64,000 bases of DNA from Pseudoclavibacter sp. AY1F1 (GCF_002931075.1 NZ_PSTQ01000014.1:33329-97328), one strand, 5' to 3'. Shown: positions 26,536 through 36,089, counted from the first letter of the stretch. The notes: generated from the sequence alone by a model not told the origin. Numbers and translations: made by a program.

Positions 26536-27462
26536 CTAGTGGTGCGGATGCGCGTCCTGGGCCTTCCGGAGTGCGCGGCGCACGAGCATCCACTCGGAGA
26601 TGAGGAGCGCTGCGACGATCGCAGCGCCGAGCAGGAACCACAGGACCGGGCCGAGAACGTCACCCGACGCCCAGAGCAGTTCGCGGTCGTCGGTCTGCCA
26701 CGGCCACAGGGCACGCAGCGATCCGGCCATGAGGCCCGTCATGAGTGCGAGCGTCACACGGCGGTGCTTCGAGAGGAGCCACAGCAGCACCTGCACGAAG
26801 AGGGCGAGGCCCGTGACGGCACCGACCGCGAACAGCGCGATGTAGCCGAAGTCGAGGGAGTTGAGGGCGCGCAGCGTCGGCTCGTACATGCCCGTCGTGA
26901 CGAGCACAAACGAGCCGGAGACCCCGGGCAGCACCAGCGCGCAGATCGCGACGGCGGCCGACACGAAGATGGCGATGGGGGATGGGTCGGCGTCGTTCGC
27001 CGATGGGAGGCCCGTGAGCACGAAGCTCAGGACCGCGGCCGGCACGGCGATCGCGTAGTCGCGCAGCTGCCAGCGTGCCCCGAGCATCCGCGCGGGAACG
27101 ATGAGCGACACGGCGATGAGCCCAGCGAAGAGGGCCCGCGATGGCATGGGGTGTGCCTCGATGAGGGGCGCGACGAGGCGGGCGGCGACGACGATCGCCG
27201 CGAGCATCCCGACGCCGATGGGGAGTACGACGCCCCACTTGACCTGCCCGAAGTGCTCGCGCGCCCGGGCGAGGCCGCGGCGTCGCACCGTGTCGACGGC
27301 TGCGCGCACCACACCCCGCACGAGGTGCCCCGCGGAGTCGATGAGGGTTTCGTAGACGCCGATCAGCAGCGCGATCGTGCCGCCGCTGACGCCCGGGATG
27401 ATCTCCGACACGCCGATGAGTGCGCCCCGGAGGAGATTGACGAGGACGTTGAGCGCTGACAA
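26536..27462 (-). CDS. DUF368 family membrane protein
   Basis: A 308-residue polytopic membrane protein of the DUF368 family. The hallmark sequence RGALIGVSEIIPGVSGGTIALLIGVYE is near the N terminus and its second copy VLPGVSGSFVLVTTGMY is in the middle, an internal repeat typical of the family. Recent work links DUF368 proteins to undecaprenyl-phosphate flipping, which is family knowledge rather than seen here. The proposed start is TTG with GAAGGG upstream; no better ATG or GTG exists nearby, though the frame stays open upstream. Confidence 0.88.
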   Translation of the reverse strand: MSALNVLVNLLRGALIGVSEIIPGVSGGTIALLIGVYETLIDSAGHLVRGVVRAAVDTVRRRGLARAREHFGQVKWGVVLPIGVGMLAAIVVAARLVAPLIEAHPMPSRALFAGLIAVSLIVPARMLGARWQLRDYAIAVPAAVLSFVLTGLPSANDADPSPIAIFVSAAVAICALVLPGVSGSFVLVTTGMYEPTLRALNSLDFGYIALFAVGAVTGLALFVQVLLWLLSKHRRVTLALMTGLMAGSLRALWPWQTDDRELLWASGDVLGPVLWFLLGAAIVAALLISEWMLVRRALRKAQDAHPHH

Positions 27463-27672
27463 GCCGGCCCTTCTCGGGCGCCGGGGTCGTGACGGCGCCG
27501 GATGCGCGTGCGCCCGGGGGAGGCGGCACAAAGCCCCCAGTCTGCCAGGCGGGGACAGCTGACGCACGTTGGCGTGGGTGTTTGGCCGCCCGCACGCGGG
27601 CGAGCCACTCCCCGTTTTCACAGTGGATTCACGCAATCCACCCGCACTCAGCCCGGCTGGGTTTCGCGCGCG

Positions 27673-27678
27673 TACCGT
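27673..27678 (+). promoter_or_regulatory. -10 box (TACCGT) for a leaderless gene
   Basis: TACCGT ends seven bases before the ATG of the molybdopterin oxidoreductase, with no ribosome site between, so transcript and protein probably start together. A small hairpin (GTGGATT with AATCCAC) lies about 35 bases upstream. Confidence 0.45.
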
Positions 27679-27685
27679 ATCCGCC

Positions 27686-29404
27686 ATGTCACCCGAACCC
27701 AGCACCGTAGCGGCAGAACCGCGACGCCGCAGTCTCCGCGGCGCAGCTCCCGCTGGCCTCGCCGGCCTCGGTGCGGCGGCGCTTGGCGTCGGTCTCGGCG
27801 AGCTCGCCGCCGCGTTCCTGCAGACGACGGCGAGCCCGATCGTCGCCGTCGGAGCCCTCCTCATCGACCTCGCTCCACCGTGGGCGAAGGATGCGGCGAT
27901 CGCCCTCTTCGGGACGGCGGACAAGATCGCCCTGATCGCGCTTGTCGCCGTTGTGCTGCTTGTGGTCGCCGCGGTCGCCGGAGTGCTCGAGCGCCGTCGT
28001 CCGCCGTGGGGGCGGGTGCTCATCGGGCTCATCGCCGCGATCGGCGCGGTCGCCGTCGCCACACGTACCCCTTTCTCTCCGCTCGACACCGTGCCGCCGC
28101 TCCTCGCGATGGTCGTTGCCGTGCTGACGCTGCAGTTCCTCGCGAAGACGCTCGCGGAGGCCGAGCAGCGTGCGCGGCAGCGGGTGAGCGAGTCTGAGCT
28201 CGCCGCATCCCGGAGTTCGGCGATCGGCGCGACGAGCCGGGCCGCTGCGGCCGGCTCGCTGCAGCCCACTGAAGTCGCTGAAACCCCCGAAATCAAGGAG
28301 GCCGTGGCTGACCGCGAAGCCACCCCGCCCGTCGGCGTCGACCGCCGCCGCTTCCTGATCTACTCGGGAGCATCCCTTGTCGTCGGCGTGATCGCGGCCG
28401 CGTCCGGCGCAGCCCTTTCCGCCGGAACTCGCGCCGTCACGGCCGTCCGCGAGGCCATCGCCCTGCCCGCGGCCGCGCTCAAGGCCGCCGCTGTCCCCGC
28501 GGGCGCCCAGTTCGAGATCCCGGGCCTTGCGCCCGTCGTGACGCCGAACGCGGAGTTCTACCGCATCGACACCGCCCTGAGCGTGCCGCTCGTGAACCCG
28601 GAGGGCTGGTCGCTGCGCATCCACGGCCTTGTCGACAACGAGGTGACCATCACTTGGGACGAGCTGCTCGCCCTGCCGCTCGAGGAGAGCATCACGACCC
28701 TCATGTGCGTGTCGAACGAGGTCGGCGGCGGTCTCATCGGCAACGCGCTCTGGCTCGGCTACCCGCTGCGCGAGCTCCTCAAACGTGCCGGCCCGCAGGC
28801 GGACGCCGACATGGTGCTGTCGAAGTCGGCCGACGGCTGGACCGCCAGCACCCCGATCGGCGCGCTCACCGACGACCGCAACGCGATCCTCGCGGTCGGC
28901 ATGAACGGCGAGCCACTGCCCGCCGAGCACGGCTTCCCCGTGCGGATGGTCGTGCCTGGCCTCTACGGGTACGTGTCGGCGACGAAATGGGTTGTCGACC
29001 TCGAGGTGACGCGCTTCGACCGCGTGAACGCGTACTGGACCGACCGTGGCTGGAGCGCCAAGGGGCCGATCAAGATCGGTTCGCGCATCGATGTGCCGAG
29101 CGGCGGCAGCCTCAACGCCGGGCCGACGACGATCGCCGGGTTCGCATGGCAGCAGCACACGGGCATCGAGGCCGTCGAGGTGCAGATCGACGACGGCGAA
29201 TGGCAACCGACCGAGCTCGCAGCGCCCATTTCCGACGACACGTGGCTGCAGTGGAAGCTCGACTGGGACGCCCCCACCGGCGAGCACTCCGTGCGCGTGC
29301 GGGCCACCTCGAGCGACGGCGAAGTGCAGACAGATGCGCGCGCAAACGTCGTCCCCGACGGCGCTACCGGCCACCACGAGATCCAGGTCAACGTCACGGC
29401 GTAG
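27686..29404 (+). CDS. Membrane-anchored molybdopterin-dependent oxidoreductase
   Basis: A 572-residue protein. The first 200 residues carry about five hydrophobic helices. Then comes a twin-arginine-like segment DRRRFLIYSG with another helix, followed by a sulfite-oxidase-type molybdopterin domain (TPNAEFYRIDTALSVP, VTITWDELLALP, TTLMCVSNEVGG whose Cys would bind molybdenum). The C-terminal part (AGFAWQQHTGIEAVEVQIDDG) is a dimerisation-type beta domain. The catalytic part should face outward, passing electrons to the membrane. The electron donor is unknown. It is divergent from the DUF368 gene. Confidence 0.88.
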   Translation: MSPEPSTVAAEPRRRSLRGAAPAGLAGLGAAALGVGLGELAAAFLQTTASPIVAVGALLIDLAPPWAKDAAIALFGTADKIALIALVAVVLLVVAAVAGVLERRRPPWGRVLIGLIAAIGAVAVATRTPFSPLDTVPPLLAMVVAVLTLQFLAKTLAEAEQRARQRVSESELAASRSSAIGATSRAAAAGSLQPTEVAETPEIKEAVADREATPPVGVDRRRFLIYSGASLVVGVIAAASGAALSAGTRAVTAVREAIALPAAALKAAAVPAGAQFEIPGLAPVVTPNAEFYRIDTALSVPLVNPEGWSLRIHGLVDNEVTITWDELLALPLEESITTLMCVSNEVGGGLIGNALWLGYPLRELLKRAGPQADADMVLSKSADGWTASTPIGALTDDRNAILAVGMNGEPLPAEHGFPVRMVVPGLYGYVSATKWVVDLEVTRFDRVNAYWTDRGWSAKGPIKIGSRIDVPSGGSLNAGPTTIAGFAWQQHTGIEAVEVQIDDGEWQPTELAAPISDDTWLQWKLDWDAPTGEHSVRVRATSSDGEVQTDARANVVPDGATGHHEIQVNVTA

Positions 29405-29607
29405 GCCGGCCCGCCGCTCGCCGCCGCTCTCTTGACGCCGCGCCCGTGCCCCGCCTCCTGGACGTGCCCCGCCTCCCGGACGTGCCCCCGTATCCCAGCC
29501 CCAGCCCCCCAACCTCTTGGGAAAAGTGAGTGAGACGCATCCTCGTTTCGCGACGAACCTGCATCTTGCATACGGATGCGCCGCCGCGTCCCATGATCCG
29601 GTCCGGA

Positions 29608-29613
29608 TACGCT
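29608..29613 (+). promoter_or_regulatory. -10 box (TACGCT) for a leaderless gene
   Basis: TACGCT ends seven bases before the next ATG. Upstream, 29405-29607 holds only short C-rich repeats of the type GTGCCCCGCCTCC. Confidence 0.45.
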
Positions 29614-29620
29614 GGTCGGG

Positions 29621-30250
29621 ATGCCCCCACGTTCCCCCGAAGCGCGTCCCCATCCGTCGACTTTGCGCGATCTGCCGCGCGCCGCGTGGATCTCGGCGCG
29701 CGCATCCACGCCGAACAAGCCGCTGGCGGTGCTCTCGGTGTCGCTCTACGCGTTCTCGATCCTGCCGATGACGCTTCGAGGTGGGCTCTACCTCGATGAG
29801 TCGCGCACGGGAACAGTGCTGTTCGCGCGGCGCCGGCCGATCCGCGACGGCCTGGTCGTCGGTCTCGTGACTGCCGCGGCGTTTGCGCTGTGGGTCGCGA
29901 GCATCCTGATCTTGGATGCGCTGCTCATGCTGTTGCTCGGGATGCTCGTCTACGCGGCCTTCCTCGTCGGCGCCGTCATCGCCCTGGTGCAGCCGGGCGG
30001 GACGACACTTTCGGCGTCCGGGCCGGAGACCCCGAAGGGGGACAGGTGGATGGTCGCGGCTCTCGCGCAGCTCCCCGGCACGCGGCTGACGGCGGTCATG
30101 CTCGCGAGGCGCCTGATCGAGGACGCGCCGCCCGGCTCGATCATCGTCGCGGCCGCTGCAACGGATGCGCTGCTCGAGCGGTACGTGCGGGCGGGCTTCA
30201 CGAAGGGCCGGGCTCGACGCGTCTACCGCGTGCTGCCGGGCGTGGCCTGA
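29621..30250 (+). CDS. Hypothetical membrane protein
   Basis: A 209-residue protein I do not recognise. Residues near 85-125 form two closely spaced membrane helices (GLVVGLVTAAAFALWVASIL and LLMLLLGMLVYAAFLVGAVIAL). The N-terminal part has the pattern SVSLYAFSILPMTLRG, and the C-terminal 80 residues are a small soluble alpha/beta region ending LLERYVRAGFTKGRARRVYRV. That ending is faintly like the last strand of GNAT acetyltransferases, but no acetyl-CoA motif is present. It stands alone between the oxidoreductase and the tRNA cluster. Confidence 0.7.
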   Translation: MPPRSPEARPHPSTLRDLPRAAWISARASTPNKPLAVLSVSLYAFSILPMTLRGGLYLDESRTGTVLFARRRPIRDGLVVGLVTAAAFALWVASILILDALLMLLLGMLVYAAFLVGAVIALVQPGGTTLSASGPETPKGDRWMVAALAQLPGTRLTAVMLARRLIEDAPPGSIIVAAAATDALLERYVRAGFTKGRARRVYRVLPGVA

Positions 30251-30313
30251 GCTGAGCAGCGCAACAGAGCACCAGCGGTCGGAGATGCGGGGCAGAAGGA
30301 CCGCAGACGTAAA

Positions 30314-30348
30314 GAAACCCCTGTGCGTAGAAGCCGCACAAGGGTTTC
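30314..30348 (-). terminator. Terminator after the tRNA-Phe gene
   Basis: GAAACCCCTGTGCG and CGCACAAGGGTTTC pair at 13 of 14 positions with a 7-base loop. On the minus strand the stem is followed by TTTA. It lies three bases beyond tRNA-Phe, the last gene of the tRNA cluster. Confidence 0.75.
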
Positions 30349-30350
30349 AG

Positions 30351-30423
30351 TGGCTCCGACGGGCGTCGATCCCGTGACCTCACGATTTTCAGTCGTGCGC
30401 TCTACCAACTGAGCTACAGAGCC
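30351..30423 (-). tRNA. tRNA-Phe (anticodon GAA)
   Basis: A 73-base cloverleaf. The acceptor GGCTCTG pairs with CGGAGCC, the D arm is GCTCAGTTGGTAGAGC, the anticodon stem encloses CTGAAAA with GAA, and the T loop is GGATCGACGCC. The discriminator is A, and CCA is not encoded. Confidence 0.96.
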
Positions 30424-30472
30424 GGAGGCTGGTGCCTCTTGGCGACTCACTGATGTTCGTCGCCCTTGCAAA

Positions 30473-30496
30473 TTGCCCTCTTCGAGAAGAGGGCAA
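30473..30496. other. Perfect hairpin between tRNA-Asp and tRNA-Phe
   Basis: TTGCCCTCTT and AAGAGGGCAA form a 10-bp stem with the tetraloop CGAG. It may be a partial terminator or a processing signal in the tRNA transcript. Confidence 0.6.
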
Positions 30497-30502
30497 GATG
30501 CT

Positions 30503-30579
30503 TGGCGACCCTGACGGGACTTGAACCCGCGACCTCCGCCGTGACAGGGCGGCGCGCTAACCAACTGCGCTACAGGGCC
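30503..30579 (-). tRNA. tRNA-Asp (anticodon GTC)
   Basis: A 77-base gene including an encoded CCA. The acceptor GGCCCTG pairs with CAGGGTC, the anticodon loop CTGTCAC carries GTC, and the T arm contains GGGTTCAAGTCCC. It is the middle gene of the Glu-Asp-Phe cluster. Confidence 0.96.
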
Positions 30580-30671
30580 TAACTTTGGTGTTTCAGCCTG
30601 GGCTGATTCATCCGTATTCGATTGCGACAGTTCAATGTACAGCATCCCAGCACCTGGTGTTGTCACGACCG

Positions 30672-30744
30672 TGACCCCAACGGGATTCGAACCCGTGTTA
30701 ACGCCGTGAAAGGGCGCCGTCCTAGGCCGCTAAACGATGGGGCC
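30672..30744 (-). tRNA. tRNA-Glu (anticodon TTC)
   Basis: A 73-base gene. The acceptor GGCCCCA pairs with TGGGGTC, the anticodon loop CTTTCAC carries TTC, and the T arm is GGGTTCGAATCCC. CCA is not encoded. A TATGCT box about 35 bases upstream on the minus strand may be its promoter. Confidence 0.96.
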
Positions 30745-31104
30745 GAGTGCTTGTAGCTGACTTGACTACCGAGAGAAGAGCATAGGGGCGTTTTCCGATC
30801 ACGGCAAATCCGGCGCGGCATCCGTGCGGCTTCGGCGTGTCGCGCCTCGACGGATGTGGTGCGAGCGCAGGCTTCCTCGTATCCGGATGCACCCCGCGAG
30901 GCGCGAGATTCCGGCCCACACGACGACCCGGTACAGGTTTCATCACCCGGGTCTCTGTGACGCGCTAGGCAGATGTTGACAAACTTGTTACTGTTTCTCG
31001 TGTTGTTGGTGTGAAACGAGTGACTGCAGTGGTAGATGCAGTCTCGCGTTGCCGCAGAGGCGTCCGCCTCGTTCCGCACCCGAGATTCACCACGAGGAGA
31101 GCGA

Positions 31105-32889
31105 ATGCCCGCCACCAGGAGCCGAAAGCCCCTGCGACTCCGCGACCGCTGGCGTACCCCGCTCGTCGGTGCAGCATCCGCCGCCGTTCTGGCCGCGCTT
31201 GCGCTCTCCGCTGGTCCCGCATTCGCCGCGGATGACGACTACGCCACATGGGAGGACGTCGTCGCCGCCGAAGGCAACGTCGACCGCCAGGAATCGCTGA
31301 TCGCCGAGATCGAGCAGCAGATCGCCGACCTCGACTCGAAGGTCACTGCCGCCGCGGCCCAGGCGAAGACCGCCGGCGAAGAGCACGGCAAAGCGCAGAC
31401 CGCGTCGAGTGAGAAGTTCGCCGAGGTCACGATCCTGCAGGAGCAGGCGGATGCGGCCGAAGAGAAGGCCTCGACGTCTCGTGAGAAGGCAGGCCAACTG
31501 GCCGCCGCCATGAGCACCCGTGGAGCCGGCGACCCTAAGCTCGCGCTCTTCCTCAACCCGGGCGACGCCGACACGCTCCTCTACCAGCTCGGCACGATCA
31601 GCAAGCTCTCCGAGCAGACCGACGGCATCTACAACCAGGCCGTCACGGAGAAGAACACCGCAGACGTCCTCGGAACCCAGGCCACGACCGCGCACGACGA
31701 GCTCGCGAAGCTCGAAGCTGACGCGAAGACCAAGTTCGACGCCGCCCAGGCCGAACAGGTTGTCCTTCAGAACGAGAAGTACCTCGCCGACGACAAGAAG
31801 GCCGACCTCCAGGCCATGCTCGCGCCTCTCAAGGAGAAGCGCGACGTCACGGCCACCGATTACGCGGCCGGCGAGAAGCTTCGTCAGGACCAGGTCGCGC
31901 AGACCAACAAGGAGCGCGCCGAGGCTGCCGCCGCGTACCAGGAAGAGGCGTACAAGCAGGCTGTCGACGAGGCTGAGGCCGCCGGCGTGCAGGCCCCGCC
32001 GAAGCCCGACATCTCGACGGTCGTGCCCGAAGCCGCAGCACCGCTTGCTCCGACCGACCCCACGGACCCCTCGGTGGCACCAGAGTCGCTCCGACCGCCA
32101 GCACAGGTCGCTCCGCCCCGGCAGCCCTCGACGCCGCCGACAGCAACAGCTGACCCGACCGCGCCGGTAACGCCTCAGCAGCCGACCACACCTGCTGAGA
32201 CGCCGGCCCCGAACCCGGACCCGGTGACGCCGGAGCCGACGACGGCGCCAGAGCCCACGACCGCTCCGGAGCCGACCACGGCACCCGAGCCGCAGCCGAC
32301 GACCGAGCCCACGGTGGCGCCCGAGCCGGATCCCACGAAGCCTGACATCGAGATCCTCCCCGAGGAGCCGAAGAAGCCAGACATCGAGATCGAGCCGGAG
32401 CCCGAGCCCGAACCCGTGCCAGAGGTTGTCGCGCCCACAACGCCGGAGACCCCCAGCGGTGTGCTCGCCGGCTACTACGGACCGATCAGCAGTGGCGTCG
32501 TCACCGACGAATACGGCATGCGCCTCCACCCGATCTTCGGCACGTACCGCATGCACAACGGCCTTGACCTCGGCGTCAACGGCGGAACGTGCGGCGCCCC
32601 GCTCTACGCGGTGCACAGTGGCACGATCACATACGCCGGCTACAACGGTGGCTTCGGAAACCACGTTGTGCTCGACTTCGGCAACGGCACCCAGGTCTCC
32701 TACTCGCACATCATGGACGGCGGCATCAACGTCTACGTCGGCCAGACCGTGAATGCAGGCGATGTGCTCGCCTACGCCGGAACGACCGGTTCATCCACCG
32801 GCTGCCACCTTCACTTCGAGCTGAAGTACTGGGGCACGCTGATGGACCCGAAGCCGTGGCTCGCCTCAGCAGGCATCTACTACTACTGA
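31105..32889 (+). CDS. Secreted M23 family peptidoglycan endopeptidase
   Basis: A 594-residue exported protein. It has a signal peptide (basic start, VGAASAAVLAALALSAGPAFA) and long coiled-coil helices at about 40-300, then a Pro/Thr/Glu-rich linker with PEPTTA repeats at about 310-450. The C-terminal LytM/M23 domain has zinc ligands in HNGLDLG and HLHFEL plus a His in SYSHIMDG. It probably cleaves or remodels cell-wall cross-links, with the coiled coil possibly acting as autoinhibitor or regulator contact, as in other M23 proteins. The start follows GAGGAGA. The 360-base gap upstream contains TTGACA at 30976 and a hairpin GACTGCA/TGCAGTC at 31022-31043. Confidence 0.93.
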   Translation: MPATRSRKPLRLRDRWRTPLVGAASAAVLAALALSAGPAFAADDDYATWEDVVAAEGNVDRQESLIAEIEQQIADLDSKVTAAAAQAKTAGEEHGKAQTASSEKFAEVTILQEQADAAEEKASTSREKAGQLAAAMSTRGAGDPKLALFLNPGDADTLLYQLGTISKLSEQTDGIYNQAVTEKNTADVLGTQATTAHDELAKLEADAKTKFDAAQAEQVVLQNEKYLADDKKADLQAMLAPLKEKRDVTATDYAAGEKLRQDQVAQTNKERAEAAAAYQEEAYKQAVDEAEAAGVQAPPKPDISTVVPEAAAPLAPTDPTDPSVAPESLRPPAQVAPPRQPSTPPTATADPTAPVTPQQPTTPAETPAPNPDPVTPEPTTAPEPTTAPEPTTAPEPQPTTEPTVAPEPDPTKPDIEILPEEPKKPDIEIEPEPEPEPVPEVVAPTTPETPSGVLAGYYGPISSGVVTDEYGMRLHPIFGTYRMHNGLDLGVNGGTCGAPLYAVHSGTITYAGYNGGFGNHVVLDFGNGTQVSYSHIMDGGINVYVGQTVNAGDVLAYAGTTGSSTGCHLHFELKYWGTLMDPKPWLASAGIYYY

Positions 32890-32904
32890 TTCTGATTCGC
32901 GCGC

Positions 32905-32965
32905 ACGTCAGCTGACGTCAGCGCGAACGAAGGGCGGCTCCTCGCTTCGGCGGGGAGCCGCCCTT
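32905..32965. terminator. Palindrome and strong terminator after the M23 gene
   Basis: A perfect 14-bp palindrome (ACGTCAGCTGACGT) is followed by a 12-bp perfect stem, AAGGGCGGCTCC with GGAGCCGCCCTT, with a 12-base loop and CT after it. The second hairpin is a convincing intrinsic terminator. Confidence 0.8.
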
Positions 32966-33019
32966 CTGCGTGCGACGTGGGTGGCGGTTGCCCGCACGAC
33001 GCCCCCTTGCGCTTGATGT

Positions 33020-33099
33020 CTGTCCAACATCAGTGCGATTTCGCGCGATTCTGTGCTTTAGGGACTGCAGGGCCCTGATATTGCACTCATGTTGGACAG
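33020..33099. repeat. 80-bp interrupted palindrome
   Basis: CTGTCCAACATCAGTGC and GCACTCATGTTGGACAG pair at 16 of 17 positions around 46 bases, which include TCGCGCGA and CTGCAGGGCCCTG. It sits between two terminators, in a region with no gene, and resembles the other long interrupted palindromes of this window in size and placement. Confidence 0.7.
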
Positions 33100-33122
33100 C
33101 GGCTGCCGCACCGGCGCACGAA

Positions 33123-33168
33123 GAAGCCCCGCATCCACCGCTGAACTCGTCAGGGGATGCGGGGCTTC
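33123..33168 (-). terminator. Terminator after the pyrophosphatase gene
   Basis: GAAGCCCCGCATCC and GGATGCGGGGCTTC form a perfect 14-bp stem around 18 bases, 36 bases beyond the ppa stop. On the minus strand TTCTTCG follows the stem. Confidence 0.8.
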
Positions 33169-33203
33169 GTCAGCCTGTCGCCGGTCGAGGCGGCGGACGG
33201 TGC

Positions 33204-33692
33204 CTATTCGGCGGGCTTGTACTGCGCGATGGAGCGCTCGATGATCGCCTCGGCGGCGGCTGCGTCGCCCCAGGCCTCGACCTTGACCCACTTGCCGGGC
33301 TCGAGGTCCTTGTAGTGCTCGAAGAAGTGCTTGAGCTGGTCCTTGGTGGAGTCGTCGACGTCGCCGAGGTCCTGGATCTTCGCCCAGCGGGGGTCCTTCG
33401 CGGGGACGCAGAGGATCTTGTCGTCTCCGCCTGCCTCGTCTGCCATGTTGAGCACGCCGACGGGGCGCACCTTGAGGCCGACGCCCGGGAAGAGCGGGTA
33501 CTCGAGCAGCACGAGCGCGTCGAGGGGGTCGCCGTCGTCTGCGAGGGTGTGCTCGAAGAAGCCGTAGTCGACGGGGTACACGAACGGCGTGAAGAGCACG
33601 CGGTCGAGGAAGACGCGACCGGTCTCGTGGTCGACCTCGTACTTGTTGTGGCTTCCGCGCGGGATTTCGATGACGACGTCGTAGCTGCCCAT
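33204..33692 (-). CDS. ppa: Inorganic pyrophosphatase (family I)
   Basis: A 162-residue soluble enzyme hydrolysing pyrophosphate to phosphate, close to the usual bacterial length. The active-site pattern is clear: [23 protein letters not shown], the [22 protein letters not shown] segment with three metal-binding aspartates, and later VPAKDPRW and [14 protein letters not shown]. It removes pyrophosphate from biosynthetic reactions in the cytoplasm. It is transcribed alone and is followed by its own terminator. Confidence 0.97.
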   Translation of the reverse strand: MGSYDVVIEIPRGSHNKYEVDHETGRVFLDRVLFTPFVYPVDYGFFEHTLADDGDPLDALVLLEYPLFPGVGLKVRPVGVLNMADEAGGDDKILCVPAKDPRWAKIQDLGDVDDSTKDQLKHFFEHYKDLEPGKWVKVEAWGDAAAAEAIIERSIAQYKPAE

Positions 33693-33929
33693 GGCGCTCC
33701 TTCGTTGCGCCTGGTGGCGCTCATTCTGTGTGGCTTGTCGGCGGGGCCCGGTCTGGCGCTGCTCGCCGCACGAAACCGTTGGTTTCGTTCGGGTTCAGGG
33801 TAGTGGATGCGCCTCGGCTGGGGGTGCGGATGCTCTGGTTTCTGTCACCAGGGGCCTGGGCGTGCGGCGTGACTCGTCGTTTGACTCCGTGCTGTGTTCG
33901 CGGGGTGTTCCCGTGGCATGCTGGTCTGC

Positions 33930-34190
33930 ATGCCTGATCTCAAGGAAGCGCTGCATGTCGACCCGTTCATCCCGCTCCGTGAGGGGACTGGTCAGGCGCT
34001 CCCGCACGCGTTGACGTTGGGGACGGCGTTGGTCGCCGGCGTGCAGTTCACGTTGCTCGGTGCGGCGCTCGTGAGCCTGCTGCGCCGCAAGCCGAGCCAG
34101 GTTCGGGGGTCGCGACTCGCGTGGGGTGCTTTCTCGCTGGTGAACTTCGTCGGCCCGATCTCGTACTTCCTTTTCGGCCGCAAGCGTTGA
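33930..34190 (+). CDS. Small PLDc_N-type membrane protein
   Basis: An 86-residue protein with one hydrophobic helix in the middle (LVAGVQFTLLGAALVSLL) and a second ending in SLVNFVGPISYFLFGRKR. That ending is the signature of the phospholipase-D N-terminal (PLDc_N) transmembrane domain, found alone in many actinobacterial proteins. CATGCT lies seven bases before the ATG, so it may be leaderless. The gap before it (33693-33929) contains only a small hairpin, CGAAACC/GGTTTCG, at 33771. Confidence 0.8.
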   Translation: MPDLKEALHVDPFIPLREGTGQALPHALTLGTALVAGVQFTLLGAALVSLLRRKPSQVRGSRLAWGAFSLVNFVGPISYFLFGRKR

Positions 34191-34273
34191 GGTTGCGCCC
34201 TTGCAGGGCCGTGCGCGTGGCTGTCATCGAGGGATGTTCCGGCTCTGAGCGTGACGGTTCGCGCGGGCGCGTT

Positions 34274-34279
34274 TAGGCT
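34274..34279 (+). promoter_or_regulatory. -10 box (TAGGCT) for leaderless tilS
   Basis: TAGGCT ends six bases before the GTG of tilS, the ideal position for a transcript starting at the start codon. No ribosome site precedes the GTG. Confidence 0.55.
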
Positions 34280-34285
34280 GTACCT

Positions 34286-35314
34286 GTGTCAGATCGCCCT
34301 CGCCTCACTCCAGCAGTCGCCGACCTTCGTCGAGCCGTCCGTGGTTCGCTCCTCGGGCGTGTGCAAAAGGGTGACCGAATTCTTGTTGCGCTGAGTGGCG
34401 GACCCGACTCGCTGGCTCTTGCTGCCGCCACGGTTTTCGAGGCGAAGCGCCTCGAGGTCGAGGCCGGTGCGATCATCATCGATCACGACCTGCAGGCGGG
34501 TTCTGCGAAGATCGCCGAGCACGCCGCCGAGCAGGCCGCTGAGCTTGGCCTCGCCCCAGTGAGCGTCGTGCGTGTGAACGTCGAAGACCTCGGTGCTGGC
34601 CCGGAGGCTTCCGCCCGTGTGGCCCGCTACGAGGCGATCGAGGCTGTGCGTGTCGAGACGGCAGCATCCTGGGTGCTTCTCGGGCACACGCTCGACGACC
34701 AGGCGGAGACGGTGCTGCTTGGCCTCGCGCGCGGTTCCGGCGCGAAGAGCCTGCACGGTATGGCTCCTGTCACGGGCACCCTGCTGCGCCCGCTGCTCGG
34801 CCTGCACCGCCAGGTGACGGTCCAGGCGTGCGAAGACCAGGGCCTGACGCCGTGGATCGACCCGCACAACAGCGACCCCGCGTACACGCGTGTCCGCGTG
34901 CGCGACACGGTGCTTCCGCTCCTCGAGAAGGAGCTCGGGCCTGGCATCTCGGAGGCGCTCGCCCGCACGGCGACAACCCTGCGCGAAGACTCCGAAACAT
35001 TGGATGCGCTTGCCCTCGAGTGGGCGCACGAGATCGTCAACACAGATGCGGACGGCCGCATCTCCCTCGACGTCGGGGGAATCGTCGCGCAGCCTCCCGC
35101 GTTGCGCCAGCGCATCTGCCGCATCGTCGCCGAGCAGGGCTTCGGTGTCTCGCTCACGCGCCGCCACACGATGGCCGTCACGGCCCTCGCGACGGAGTGG
35201 CGCGGTCAGGGCCCAGTCGACCTGCCAGGTATTCGCGTCGAGCGTGAGAAGGGCCGCATCCTCTTCGGTGCGACGGCCTCAGCGCACGACGACCACCTCG
35301 ACGAATCCGCCTAG
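34286..35314 (+). CDS. tilS: tRNA(Ile)-lysidine synthase
   Basis: A 342-residue PP-loop ATPase that converts C34 of tRNA-Ile(CAU) to lysidine, which lets it read AUA. The PP-loop ALSGGPDSLALA lies at about residues 34-45, followed by LLGHTLDDQAETVLLGLARGSG and the PWIDPHNSDPAYTRVRVR segment typical of TilS. The length fits the short actinobacterial form. The order tilS-hpt-ftsH-fol is the conserved actinobacterial arrangement. Confidence 0.95.
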   Translation: MSDRPRLTPAVADLRRAVRGSLLGRVQKGDRILVALSGGPDSLALAAATVFEAKRLEVEAGAIIIDHDLQAGSAKIAEHAAEQAAELGLAPVSVVRVNVEDLGAGPEASARVARYEAIEAVRVETAASWVLLGHTLDDQAETVLLGLARGSGAKSLHGMAPVTGTLLRPLLGLHRQVTVQACEDQGLTPWIDPHNSDPAYTRVRVRDTVLPLLEKELGPGISEALARTATTLREDSETLDALALEWAHEIVNTDADGRISLDVGGIVAQPPALRQRICRIVAEQGFGVSLTRRHTMAVTALATEWRGQGPVDLPGIRVEREKGRILFGATASAHDDHLDESA

Positions 35315-35376
35315 CTTCACCCGTTCCACACACCACGCTCGATTTTTCGAGCGCTGAACCACCCCAGGGAGCCAGG

Positions 35377-35934
<558 letters not shown>

Positions 35935-36089
35935 GCCGGGCTTCAAGACCCGGTGCATCCGCGCGCCTTCAGCGAACACTGGACACCCGTGTCGGTGGTG
36001 CCGAGTAGCATGACTTTCGATTGCGCGCCCTGGTGCGCTGGCGAAGAACCGGCTGAAAGGCACCGAGCACGCCACTCGAGTCTCGACTT

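Noticed and set aside
30745..31104. A possible cyclic-di-AMP riboswitch before the secreted M23 gene, a place where such switches occur in actinobacteria.
   Set aside because: The conserved core sequences were not found; only a small hairpin and a TTGACA box are visible.
31087..32709. A 540-codon minus-strand frame opposite the M23 gene.
   Set aside because: Its Leu/Arg/Gly repeats mirror the coiled-coil and PEPTTA repeats of the real gene.
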